Source: DATFNI01 sp963712305 (GTDB lineage Bacteria > Bacteroidota > Rhodothermia > Balneolales > DATFMH01). Taken from it: 64,000 nt of DNA. Below the pieces are notes generated by a model. It saw only the letters and a list, made by a program, of their open reading frames with translations. It ran no database searches and had not been told where the DNA came from. The stretch lies in contig CAVQHI010000002.1 in assembly GCA_963712305.1 (NCBI GenBank), positions 1,116,001 to 1,180,000 of the forward strand, given 5' to 3'. Both the position numbers and the translations under genes were made by a program. Positions 17,750-27,096 of the stretch are shown in pieces; within the stretch, counting starts at the first letter, position 1; each line of letters starts with the position of its first letter.

Positions 17750-20700
17750 TTGCGCCCCGTGAAACGATTCGCATTTCTTCTTGCTTTTACTACTCTGCTG
17801 GCAATCCGGTTGGCTTATAGCCAGGAGCATTCTTTCCTTGCCCGGTATTTCGACAACTCGGAGTACAACCTGCCATCCATCCTGGTTAAAACGGTTTTCC
17901 AGGACAGTAGTGGCTTTGTGTGGATTGGAACTGACGGCGGTCTTATCCGGTACGATGGGAATTCCTTCTTTACATACCGAAACGAGTTACCGAATCAGTA
18001 CATAAAAGATATCATTCAATTACGGGATGGCCGACTTTTGGTTACTACAGATATGGGTCTGGCCACTATCGACCATTCGGGCTATAATTTTCATATTAAG
18101 ACATTACTTCGTGGTTCTTTCGAGGAAACAGATTCAACACTTTACTATCCCAAAAAGGCCTATGAAGACAGTACCGGGACCATCTGGATAGCGGAAACAA
18201 CTTCTATCGTCCGGTATAAAAATGGCAAAATGAAGCGCTACAAATTGGGCAACAAGTTTTTTACCCTCAGCGTGATCCGCAATTTTAGTTTTGCTGAAAC
18301 AAAAGAAGGGATACTGCTCGCCGTTAGTGAAAACGGGCACATGGTATATTACAACCAGTCCAAAGATAAGTTTGATGATGTATCCCTGCCCGTTAAAGGA
18401 CAGATTTCAATTAATGACCTGGTTAGACAGCCAGATGGAACAATGTGGCTGGCAACTTCGAAAGGCGTCTATAGATTCAATCCTCAGGTAGATGACTTGC
18501 TGCACAATTGGAAGAAGATCATATCGGTTGGAGACGTTTCTTCATTGACAAGATTTAAAAACGGTGTCGCGTATTTCGGTACCTGGTTTGATGGATTATA
18601 CCAGGTAAAACGTGATGATGGTGAGATAAGTTATCGAAAACTTAGAGAATATAAGTTTAACAATGTCAATGATATTACTCAGACAGCTTCGGGTAATATC
18701 TGGGTAGGATCTGATCTGGGTGCCGTCTTACTCTCTCCCGACTCTTTTTCAAATCTACTGTTATCTGACCGCTATCGATTTATCAATTCTGTTGTTCCTG
18801 CCTCGAAAAATACACTTTATGCGAGTGAATCTTTTAATGTCTACAGGATAGATTGGGATCCTGAAAAAAAAATGCCGGTTCCACGGAGATTACCGGTTGA
18901 TCTTGGAAATAGCCGTATATCGACCCTTGCATACCGCAAAGGTATCCTCTACATGGGAACACAAATCGGCGATATTTACACGGTTGTGAATAATAAACTG
19001 AACAAGATTGCACACCATTTTAACCCGGGATCAGAAAGCGTAAACCAGTTATATGTTGACACGACTGGGAATATATGGTTCACTCAGAATGGGATGATTG
19101 GAATTGGCCGAATTTCTGGCATGAGCAAGGACATAAAAAGATACAGCAAGAAGGATGGCGTAGATACTACAATAACCGTTTTGCATGCCAGTCCTGACAA
19201 TATACTGTATGCCGGTGGTATTGGAGCTTCCCATTATCTGTTTAGGTATGATCCTCAAAAGGATCAGTTTGAGAATGTGAGTCCAAAAATTCCCATGAGT
19301 GTACTGGATAATCGTAAACTGCCGCTTACAGTGTTTGATTTTATCATTCAGAGGCATCACTTGTACATGGCCAGTAATTTTGGATTGTTCCGTTTCACTA
19401 TCAGTGATGATGGTGATATCACTTTTGACGACTGGCCGGTCAACGATTATTTCAAGTCCATCGCTATTGATCACCTCGGCAACTTATGGCTGGGCGGTGA
19501 AAAAGGACTGTTTTATATGAGTGGCGATAAAGTCATTCAATATAATGGCAGGGATGGGCTGCCAAGCATCACAATGACCTTCCGGTCACTTACCATTGAT
19601 AAGAATGGTCGTTTGTGGGCTGGAACAAGTAATGGCGTAGGATATTCAGTTGAGCCGATATCAGCTATGAAGATATCACGAACACCTGTCATCAAGGAAC
19701 TATCTGTAAATGACAGGATTGTTAAACATCCACTTGCGGGTCCCCTGGTACTCGATCGTGGCAGTACTGTTAAGATTAATGTTGCAGGTCTGATGTATCC
19801 GGCTCAGAAATTGAATTATGTGATGAGACTGGAGGACATGAATGATCGTTTGATCCAGAAAATAGATAGCCGATCCAATATTCTCACTCTGAAAGTACCT
19901 GAGAAAGGTAATTACACACTCAAAATCGAGAGTGACATTTCAGGTTATACCTGGAGCAGGCCCATAATCTTATCGATCCAGGCCACTTTGCCCTGGTATC
20001 TGCAAGGGTGGGCGATGGGTTCGTATATCATCATTCTTTTCGTGCTCGGTTATATCATCGTTGACTATCAGAAAGTTAGGGAAGACCGTAACAAACAACG
20101 GGAACAGTTAGAGCGCTGGAATCGAATAATACGACGAACCATCGATGTTGTACCTCACTACCTGTATGTGAGAGATGAAGAAGGACGTTTTATCCTTGCC
20201 AACAGATCAATGGCTGAGTTATATCATACCGATTCGGATCAGATTGTCGGGAAACAGGATGATGATTTTGTCGGGAAAAGCCATGAGGAAAAGCTGATTC
20301 GTGATTTGACCAACGAGGATGACATCATTAATGGTAATAAAGGTAAACTGATTGAATTCAAAGATACCGATGGCAGACAGATGTTTCTGCAGTTGACACA
20401 GACCTACTTCCAGCTTGGCGAACAGAAGAAGTTGGCGGTTGCCGGTGTGGCTATCGATATTACTGATCTGGTTCAGACCGAAAAAGAATTACGCAAGAGC
20501 CAGGAGCGTTACCGGTTTCTTTCTGAATCTGCTTTTGAGGGCCTTGCTGTGATGGAGGATGGCATTCTGACAGATGTGAATTCAGCACTCCTCGAAATGA
20601 CAGGATATCGACGCGACGATGTACTTAATAAAGCCGCGTGGGATTTCTTTCCTGAGAATGTAAGAAATGAATTTGCTCAAAGGATTCGTGATGGAATCGA

Positions 20701-21586
20701 AGGTCAATATGAGTCCAAGCTGACTTGCAGGAATGGTGATATCATTGACATCGAAGCGCTGGCAAGAGATCTGATCATCGACAATCGACATCTCAGAATT
20801 GTCGCAATACGCGATATAACCGATCGTAAAGAGGCCGAAAGAAAGCTGCAAGAGTATGCCAACAAGCTTGAGGAGAGCAACAAAAACCTGGAAGAGTTTG
20901 CGTATGTGGCTTCTCATGATTTGCAGGAACCACTGCGTAAAATTCAGGCATTCGGCGAATTATTGAATAATAATTTAAATGGCGATATTGAAGGCGAAAA
21001 CCGGTTATTTCTCGACCGCATGACCAACGCTGCCAGCAGGATGCAGAAACTTATTAATGATCTATTAAGCTTTTCGCGCATTACTACAAGGGCTAATCCT
21101 CACGAATCAATCAACCTGAATGATCTGGTAAAGGAAGTATGTGGCGATCTTGAAATTGCGATACAACAATCCGGAGGAACTGTTTCGGTTGAATCGCTGC
21201 CGATTATTTTTGCTGATCCCATGCAGATGAGACAGCTTTTTCAAAATCTTATTGGGAACGCCTTGAAGTTTCGCTCTGAGGACAGACCGATCACAATATC
21301 AATAAAATCGGTTAATGATAGCAATATTATTGAGGGCTTTAGGCGAATTGCAGTGTCTGATAACGGGATAGGCTTTGACCCGAAGTTTGCAGAACGTATT
21401 TTTCAGGTATTCGAAAGATTACATACCAGGCAAGATTACCAGGGAACAGGAATAGGTTTAGCCATTTGCAAGAAGATTGTTGATCGACATGGAGGTGCCA
21501 TCAATGCTGAAAGTGCGGAGAATGTCGGAACAACGTTCTTTATTGATCTGCCTGTAAAACGAGTTTTAGAAACAAACGATAATTAA
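17750..21586 (+). CDS. Membrane sensor histidine kinase: beta-propeller, Y_Y_Y, PAS-PAS, HisKA, HATPase
   Basis: A 1278-residue sensor kinase starting at TTG 17750 (a GTG at 17759 is an alternative). Order: an N-terminal signal or anchor ending near AYSQ; a periplasmic two-component-regulator propeller with repeats such as GFVWIGTDGGLIRYDG, TMWLATSKGVYRF and GNLWLGGEKGLFYM; a Y_Y_Y-like domain at about 670-745; one membrane segment (YIIILFVLGYIIV); two PAS domains; a dimerisation domain with phospho-acceptor His1056 in VASHDLQEPLRK; and an ATPase domain with N-box IGNALKFR and GTGIGLAI. Unlike Bacteroides hybrid two-component systems it has no receiver and no AraC-type output. It is followed four bases later by a stand-alone receiver, its likely partner. 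Confidence 0.92.
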   Translation: MRPVKRFAFLLAFTTLLAIRLAYSQEHSFLARYFDNSEYNLPSILVKTVFQDSSGFVWIGTDGGLIRYDGNSFFTYRNELPNQYIKDIIQLRDGRLLVTTDMGLATIDHSGYNFHIKTLLRGSFEETDSTLYYPKKAYEDSTGTIWIAETTSIVRYKNGKMKRYKLGNKFFTLSVIRNFSFAETKEGILLAVSENGHMVYYNQSKDKFDDVSLPVKGQISINDLVRQPDGTMWLATSKGVYRFNPQVDDLLHNWKKIISVGDVSSLTRFKNGVAYFGTWFDGLYQVKRDDGEISYRKLREYKFNNVNDITQTASGNIWVGSDLGAVLLSPDSFSNLLLSDRYRFINSVVPASKNTLYASESFNVYRIDWDPEKKMPVPRRLPVDLGNSRISTLAYRKGILYMGTQIGDIYTVVNNKLNKIAHHFNPGSESVNQLYVDTTGNIWFTQNGMIGIGRISGMSKDIKRYSKKDGVDTTITVLHASPDNILYAGGIGASHYLFRYDPQKDQFENVSPKIPMSVLDNRKLPLTVFDFIIQRHHLYMASNFGLFRFTISDDGDITFDDWPVNDYFKSIAIDHLGNLWLGGEKGLFYMSGDKVIQYNGRDGLPSITMTFRSLTIDKNGRLWAGTSNGVGYSVEPISAMKISRTPVIKELSVNDRIVKHPLAGPLVLDRGSTVKINVAGLMYPAQKLNYVMRLEDMNDRLIQKIDSRSNILTLKVPEKGNYTLKIESDISGYTWSRPIILSIQATLPWYLQGWAMGSYIIILFVLGYIIVDYQKVREDRNKQREQLERWNRIIRRTIDVVPHYLYVRDEEGRFILANRSMAELYHTDSDQIVGKQDDDFVGKSHEEKLIRDLTNEDDIINGNKGKLIEFKDTDGRQMFLQLTQTYFQLGEQKKLAVAGVAIDITDLVQTEKELRKSQERYRFLSESAFEGLAVMEDGILTDVNSALLEMTGYRRDDVLNKAAWDFFPENVRNEFAQRIRDGIEGQYESKLTCRNGDIIDIEALARDLIIDNRHLRIVAIRDITDRKEAERKLQEYANKLEESNKNLEEFAYVASHDLQEPLRKIQAFGELLNNNLNGDIEGENRLFLDRMTNAASRMQKLINDLLSFSRITTRANPHESINLNDLVKEVCGDLEIAIQQSGGTVSVESLPIIFADPMQMRQLFQNLIGNALKFRSEDRPITISIKSVNDSNIIEGFRRIAVSDNGIGFDPKFAERIFQVFERLHTRQDYQGTGIGLAICKKIVDRHGGAINAESAENVGTTFFIDLPVKRVLETNDN

Positions 21587-21590
21587 CGGT

Positions 21591-22040
21591 ATGTCAAACA
21601 GGAAATCTATATCGATTCTCATCGCGGAGGATGATGAGGATGATAGAATGCTAACTCGGAAAGCATTTGAGAACAGCAGTCTTATCAACCGGGTCATGTT
21701 TGTCAGTAATGGGGAAGAACTCATGGATTATCTGAACAGACAAGGTGTCTATTCTGATAAAACACACTATCCCTGGCCCGATCTGATATTGCTTGATCTG
21801 AATATGCCTCGAAAAAATGGAAGAGAGGCCCTCAAGGAAATTAAAGAAGATCCGGAATTAAGAAGAATACCGGTTATAATCCTGACCACATCCAAAGAGC
21901 AGGAAGATATCGTGCGCAGTTACGATCTCGGGGTTAATTCCTATATCACAAAGCCGGTAACGTTTGATGGACTTGTGCGCGTTTTGCAGGAAATGTCAAA
22001 TTATTGGTTTGAAATTGTTCAACTACCGGAAGCGGAATAA
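21591..22040 (+). CDS. Single-domain response regulator (Rcp1-like)
   Basis: A 149-residue receiver with no output domain. The acidic pocket is AEDDEDD, the phospho-acceptor is Asp69 in LLDLNMPRKNG, and the switch Thr and Lys are in ILTTSKE and YITKPV. The extra loop between strands 2 and 3 (YLNRQGVY) is typical of Rcp1-type regulators that partner PAS or phytochrome kinases. It lies between two large kinase genes, 4 bases after one and 8 bases before the other, and probably shuttles phosphate between them. Confidence 0.93.
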   Translation: MSNRKSISILIAEDDEDDRMLTRKAFENSSLINRVMFVSNGEELMDYLNRQGVYSDKTHYPWPDLILLDLNMPRKNGREALKEIKEDPELRRIPVIILTTSKEQEDIVRSYDLGVNSYITKPVTFDGLVRVLQEMSNYWFEIVQLPEAE

Positions 22041-22048
22041 GTTTCTTT

Positions 22049-25000
22049 ATGGCCGAAGGTACCATACATATTCTTTTGGTTGATGATGATTATGAAGATT
22101 ATCTGATAACCCGGACGCGTCTGCAACAGATCAAGGACCAGCAATATGAGCTGGATTGGGTAGACGGTTTCGATAAGGGGTTTACGAACATCATGGAAGG
22201 CCAGCATGACGTTTATCTTCTTGATTATCGTCTCGGTGCGAAGAATGGCCTTGAGCTCATGCAGAATGTGATAGCAGCGGGTTGTGAAGCTCCTCTGATA
22301 TTGTTGACGGGACAGGGAGATCGCGAAATTGACCTCAGGGCCATGCGATTCGGAGCTGCCGACTATCTGGTGAAGAGTGAGCTTCAGGCACCCTTGTTGG
22401 AACGTTCGATACGGTACGCGCTTGAGAGAAAAAAATCGCAGGAAGCACTCCGGGAGAGTGAAGAGCGATACAGGGATCTGTTTGAGAATGCCAACGACAT
22501 GATCCAGAGTGTGGCAGCGGACGGACAGTTTCTTTATGTCAATGCTACCTGGAAGAGAACGATGGGATATGATGAAGATGAGATCAGGGAACTGAATCTC
22601 ATCGGAGTTATCCATCCTGATGAACGTGTGGTGTTTACCGATGCGTACAATCATATTATCGAGGGTGAAGCTGATGATTTGATAGAGACCGCTTTCATCA
22701 CCAAAGACGGAAGAAAGATATTTGTTCAGGGAAGTATTAACTGCAAATATAAAGGCGTGGAGTTCCTATCAACACGATCAATCTTTCGAGATGTCACCGA
22801 GCGCAAAATTGCTGAGCGGGAACGGGATCGGTTGTTTGAACTCTCGCACGATCTCATTGCCATTGTCGATTTCAAACTCAAGTTTACTGATGTAAATCCG
22901 TCATGGAAACGATTGCTTGGATATAATATGTCTGAGCTCAGACATATGAATCTTCTCGATCTCATCCATCCGGAAGATATTGCAGCTGCGCGTTACCAGA
23001 TTACTCTGTTGAAAAAAGGGGAGACAGTAGCGCCATTCGAAGTTCGTTTCCGGTGTATAGACAACACTTACAAGTGGCTTTCCTGTAGTTTCTCGACAGA
23101 GGAAAAAGATCAGGTTCTCTATCTGCTTGCTCGTGATATCACAGAGGTTAAAAAGTCACAGATCGAGCTTCTTGACAGTGAGAGACGTTATCGTGAACTG
23201 GTTGAGAACAGCTATGGTGTGATTTTCACCCATGACATGAACGGTAAGATCCTCTCTGCCAATCGTGCCTTTTCAAAGCTTCTCGGATATGATATTGATG
23301 AGATTGTTGGTTATAATCTTTCGGCTTTTATCCTTTCGGATGAATTGCCACAATTTTATCGCTATCTCGAAAAAATTAGCAGGCAGCAACAGGCCTCTGG
23401 AACGGCTACGTTTGTGCGGAAGAATGGCGAACACATCTATAGCGTCTTTAGTAACTTTTTATACCACCCTCAGCACGGACACAGTTACGTCATTGCGAAT
23501 GCCCACGACATCACCGATCGTGTACGTGCTGAGAAAGCGTTGGAATCAGAGCGACAACAGCTTCTGAAAGTCATCGCCAACGCCCCTGTGCCGATGGCAT
23601 TGCTGGATAGAGATCTCAATTTCATTACCCACAGTAAGAGATGGCTGGAAGTATATCCGCCCGAGCATGGTGAACAGATTGTCGGTTCTAATTATCGTAA
23701 AATATATACTTTTATTCCAGATTCGTGGATTAGTGCAAGTAAAGAAGCGTTGGAAGGGAAGGTCCGTTCCATGCAGGAAGACGTTGTAGACATTCCCAAT
23801 GTCGGGAAACGATACTTCAGATGGGCTATACACCCGTGGAGTAATCCTGAGGGACAGGTTGAGGGTATCATTGCTGTAATAGACCGAATTGATGATTTGG
23901 TAAAAGCACGTGTCGAAGCTGAGCAGGCAAGCCGATCCAAGTCTGCATTTCTTGCCAACATTACACATGAACTGCGTACTCCTTTGAATGCGATTCTCGG
24001 TTATGCTCAGATTCTGTCTAATGACCCAACAATGGGTGATAGCCAGCAAGAGTACATTAGAAATATGTACCACAGCGCCATGCATCTTACCAGTATGATT
24101 AACGATATACTGGATTTATCTAAGATCGAAGCGGGTAAGATGGATATAAACATCGAGCCGGCTAATCTGGCAGCCATACTGGATGAGGTCCACGGCTTGT
24201 TCAATCTTAAAAGCCGTGAGAAGGGTATTAAACTGATTATCGAAAAGGACAAGAATCTTCCCGTTTTGATGAAAATGGATGCAGGTAAGATCAGGCAAAT
24301 TCTTATTAACCTGGTCGGAAACGCTGTAAAATTTACATCAGATGGTTCGGTCAGGGTTGATACAAAAGTGTTGGAAAATAATCGGGATAGATGGGCAAGA
24401 GTTAATATTATTATTGAAGATACGGGGCGTGGAATACCTGGAGATCAGATCCATCAGATTTTTGAACCATTCCGGCAGGTTAAAGGAATGAGCAGCGAGG
24501 GTACGGGCTTGGGATTGACGATAACTCAGCATCTGATCCGAATGCTGAAAGGCAAATTAAATGTCGAAAGTGAATTAAATAGAGGATCCAGATTTTCGAT
24601 CACATTCAATTTCGAAACTGCGACACCAGTAAAGAAACTAACACCTGATCGGCAACGATATGTTAAATCGATAAAGGGTGTTAAAGATTGGTTAGTATTA
24701 ATAGCCGACCCAATCGAATACCAAAGAAAAATACTGCGTATAATACTCGAAAAAGCTGGTTTTGAGTGCAAGGAGGTCCAATCCGTAGATGATTTGTATA
24801 AGATAGTGCAAATAAGCACTCCGGATATTATATTTATAGATCAAACATTGGAAGACGATAATATTACAAAACTGAGTGAATCGTTAAAAAAATTCAGACG
24901 AAAGAAGGGGGAGGGTTGCATAATTAGCATACAGGATACAAATTCGAAATTCTTTAAAATGCAAGGCATTCCTGTTGCAGCTACGGTGACGAGGCCATAT

Positions 25001-25333
25001 CAGGAAGAGGTGATCTTCAGAGCGATCAAAAAGGCCGTGGATATCGAATTTGAATATAGTGTTGCCGACTGGGAGGAATCCGTATCACTCAGTGAGATAT
25101 TGGATCAGTCGGTTCGTGAAATATGCAGTCTCCCTAAACATATACAGGATGATCTTATTGAGGCCCTGGAGTATCAGGATCTTGATAAGATTGATCAATT
25201 GGCTGATTTGCTGAATGATGGACATCAACCACTGACAGTGTTATCAGAAAAGCTGAAAAATGCTGTTAACAGCTCTGATTATTATCTGATAACGTATCTG
25301 AGTAAGAGACTTCTGCAAGACGTCCGGAAATAG
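22049..25333 (+). CDS. Hybrid histidine kinase: REC, four PAS, HisKA, HATPase, degenerate REC
   Basis: A 1094-residue protein with no signal peptide or membrane segment, so cytoplasmic. Order: an N-terminal receiver (LLVDDDYED, phospho-acceptor Asp59 in LLDYRLG); four PAS domains beginning near residues 135, 255, 375 and 500, each opening with an ERYR or similar helix; a dimerisation domain with His640 in NITHELRTPLN; an ATPase domain with LVGNAVKFT and GTGLGLTI; and a C-terminal receiver-like domain at about 880-1005. The last retains Asp931 (FIDQTLE) but has Arg where the invariant Lys should be (VTRPYQ) and a reduced acidic pocket. A helical tail follows. Confidence 0.9.
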   Translation: MAEGTIHILLVDDDYEDYLITRTRLQQIKDQQYELDWVDGFDKGFTNIMEGQHDVYLLDYRLGAKNGLELMQNVIAAGCEAPLILLTGQGDREIDLRAMRFGAADYLVKSELQAPLLERSIRYALERKKSQEALRESEERYRDLFENANDMIQSVAADGQFLYVNATWKRTMGYDEDEIRELNLIGVIHPDERVVFTDAYNHIIEGEADDLIETAFITKDGRKIFVQGSINCKYKGVEFLSTRSIFRDVTERKIAERERDRLFELSHDLIAIVDFKLKFTDVNPSWKRLLGYNMSELRHMNLLDLIHPEDIAAARYQITLLKKGETVAPFEVRFRCIDNTYKWLSCSFSTEEKDQVLYLLARDITEVKKSQIELLDSERRYRELVENSYGVIFTHDMNGKILSANRAFSKLLGYDIDEIVGYNLSAFILSDELPQFYRYLEKISRQQQASGTATFVRKNGEHIYSVFSNFLYHPQHGHSYVIANAHDITDRVRAEKALESERQQLLKVIANAPVPMALLDRDLNFITHSKRWLEVYPPEHGEQIVGSNYRKIYTFIPDSWISASKEALEGKVRSMQEDVVDIPNVGKRYFRWAIHPWSNPEGQVEGIIAVIDRIDDLVKARVEAEQASRSKSAFLANITHELRTPLNAILGYAQILSNDPTMGDSQQEYIRNMYHSAMHLTSMINDILDLSKIEAGKMDINIEPANLAAILDEVHGLFNLKSREKGIKLIIEKDKNLPVLMKMDAGKIRQILINLVGNAVKFTSDGSVRVDTKVLENNRDRWARVNIIIEDTGRGIPGDQIHQIFEPFRQVKGMSSEGTGLGLTITQHLIRMLKGKLNVESELNRGSRFSITFNFETATPVKKLTPDRQRYVKSIKGVKDWLVLIADPIEYQRKILRIILEKAGFECKEVQSVDDLYKIVQISTPDIIFIDQTLEDDNITKLSESLKKFRRKKGEGCIISIQDTNSKFFKMQGIPVAATVTRPYQEEVIFRAIKKAVDIEFEYSVADWEESVSLSEILDQSVREICSLPKHIQDDLIEALEYQDLDKIDQLADLLNDGHQPLTVLSEKLKNAVNSSDYYLITYLSKRLLQDVRK

Positions 25334-25380
25334 CGAATAAATAAATTAAGTTGTAATTATCGATAGAAACAGCCCTAAAC

Positions 25381-26550
25381 GTGGCAAACAGAGAAGTTTC
25401 AAAATCGACCATACTGATCGTTGACGATGTTCGTCATAATGTGCAGGTATTATCCCAACTTGTACGTAATGAGGGACATCGCGTGATAGCTGCTTTTGAC
25501 GGCAAAGACGCATTTGTGCTGGCAAAAAAAAGGAAGCCGGATCTTGTGTTGTTGGATGTCCTTATGCCCGAAATGGACGGATATACTGTTTGTGAGCAAT
25601 TCAAAAAAGATCCAATCCTGCGTGAGATTCCCATCATTTTTCTAAGTGCCCTGTCTGATGTCGAATCAAAAGTTCGCGGATTTGAAGTAGGAGGCGTCGA
25701 TTATATTACAAAACCGTTTCATCAGGAAGAGGTTGTTGCTCGAATAAACCTGCACCTGACTCTGAAGAACCTGGAACAGGAACGCGAGCGATACATCGCT
25801 GAGTTAAAGATACGAGAACGAAACCTCGAGATGGCAAACAGGGAAAAAGACGAGGTAATTCGAATCGTCAGTCACGATATTCGGAACCCGTTAACCGGGA
25901 TCATAGGTGTTGCCAACATCCTTCGCAGTGAGGATGGGTACTCAAAGGAAGAGATAGATGGTATGCTTGAAATTATCGAGCAGAGCGGCTATAAGCTTCT
26001 GGATCTTGTTAAGGATATCCTCGAAGTCGAGTCTACAAAAGCCGGATCGCTCCAGTTGAATCTCAAAGAAGTAGATCTTCAGGATCTGCTCGATCAGGTT
26101 ATTGAGCTGCACCAGCCGACGGCCCTCACAAAGTCGATCAACCTTCGGTTTTTAAGGGATGATCGCGTTCCTGATATGCTGATCGATCCGCAAAAGATAA
26201 ACCAGGCAATAAGCAACCTCGTTGCGAACTCATTAAAATTTACTGGTGCCGGCGGTTCAATAGATCTAATCCTGAAATATGAGGAGTCCGGCGATGATCT
26301 TCCTATTGTAATCGAAGTCAAAGATACTGGTATAGGCATACCGGAAGATCGTCTGCCATCTCTTTTCGATTCGATGAAACGGCATCGGGGTACAGGCACC
26401 AAAGGGGAGAAGGGAACTGGAATAGGTTTGGACATCGTCAAGCAATTTATAGAACTTCATGGTGGAAATATTTCTGTGAAATCTACAGAAGGAAAAGGCA
26501 CAGAGTTCAAGCTTGAGTTACCTTATAAGTCCGAAAAAACCCACGCCTGA
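25381..26550 (+). CDS. Receiver-histidine kinase (REC, HisKA, HATPase)
   Basis: A 389-residue soluble protein starting at GTG. An N-terminal receiver (IVDDVRHN pocket, Asp59 in LLDVLMPEMDG, ITKPF switch) is joined by a coiled coil to a dimerisation domain with His165 in IVSHDIRNPLTG and an ATPase domain with NLVANSLKFT and GTGIGLDIVK. An N-terminal receiver ahead of a kinase means its activity is probably set by phosphate from another kinase, most simply one of the upstream ones. It lies 47 bases after the previous kinase and closes the four-gene unit. No terminator is evident after it. Confidence 0.92.
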   Translation: MANREVSKSTILIVDDVRHNVQVLSQLVRNEGHRVIAAFDGKDAFVLAKKRKPDLVLLDVLMPEMDGYTVCEQFKKDPILREIPIIFLSALSDVESKVRGFEVGGVDYITKPFHQEEVVARINLHLTLKNLEQERERYIAELKIRERNLEMANREKDEVIRIVSHDIRNPLTGIIGVANILRSEDGYSKEEIDGMLEIIEQSGYKLLDLVKDILEVESTKAGSLQLNLKEVDLQDLLDQVIELHQPTALTKSINLRFLRDDRVPDMLIDPQKINQAISNLVANSLKFTGAGGSIDLILKYEESGDDLPIVIEVKDTGIGIPEDRLPSLFDSMKRHRGTGTKGEKGTGIGLDIVKQFIELHGGNISVKSTEGKGTEFKLELPYKSEKTHA

Positions 26551-26669
26551 AATCTCTTCCCCTCTCCATTAGAATATAATAGTACCTGTGTCCAATTTTT
26601 TAGCCTGCCAAGTAGTATCGAAGGCTATTCAAACTCGCTTTTCTTAATACCCTTCAGTCCGTAAATATC

Positions 26670-26823
26670 GTGAGTTCGATATAATAAAATCCCACAAATT
26701 ATCAGTCGGTGAAGACACCAGATCTTTACCCCTCAATCCCCAAAAGGGGATTGAGGGGTAAAAAAGACTAAAAATACCATAAAAAAAGTTGTTCCTAACA
26801 TAATCAACCTATCTCGAACTCAC
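26670..26823. repeat. Small inverted-repeat element (MITE-like) with TGAGTTCGA ends
   Basis: GTGAGTTCGA (26670-26679) is mirrored by TCGAACTCAC (26814-26823), enclosing about 134 bases. The same end motif recurs at 42696-42707 and 42883-42894. No coding potential lies inside. AAATAT occurs near both outer edges but not at matching distances, so a target duplication is not established. Confidence 0.55.
26725..26762. repeat. Perfect 17-bp stem hairpin
   Basis: TTTACCCCTCAATCCCC (26725-26741) is perfectly complementary to 26746-26762 across an AAAA loop. No T-run follows it on either strand, so it is not a typical intrinsic terminator. It forms the core of the inverted-repeat element around it. 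Confidence 0.75.
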
Positions 26824-27096
26824 CTTAAATATTGTTTTACAGGATCCCCGGGCGTATATCCATGATCCAATGCATTATCGACCTGCAAAACCCGATTTAG
26901 TCTGCTGTTCTTCTTAATTCCTTAATAATTAATGCAATTCGCCGATATTTGTTTAATCAATAATCATGAAATGGCTTACATTCCTTTATTATATTGATTT
27001 AATAAGATAAATTAATTAAAAAATAAAGTGAATTATTCGTTCTCTATTATTATGTTTTGTGGTGTAGTTATTACTCCTAAGAAAACAAGTAATACA

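Larger units (their letters stand above)
26551..27096. other. Non-coding region with an inverted-repeat element
   Basis: No gene is supported in these 546 bases. They contain the 154-base inverted-repeat element and strong hairpin listed separately and an A/T-rich stretch before the glycosyltransferase gene. An in-frame extension of that gene to a GTG at 27028 is possible but not supported by its family. Confidence 0.6.

Noticed and set aside
17750..21586. Possible Bacteroides-type hybrid two-component system controlling the pectin genes
   Set aside because: The propeller and Y_Y_Y parts fit, but there is no receiver or AraC-type DNA-binding domain in the protein, and it lies over 23 kb from the pectin genes.
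26725..26762. Intrinsic terminator after the last kinase gene
   Set aside because: The stem is strong but has no T-run on either strand and lies 175 bases after the stop; it fits better as the core of the inverted-repeat element.
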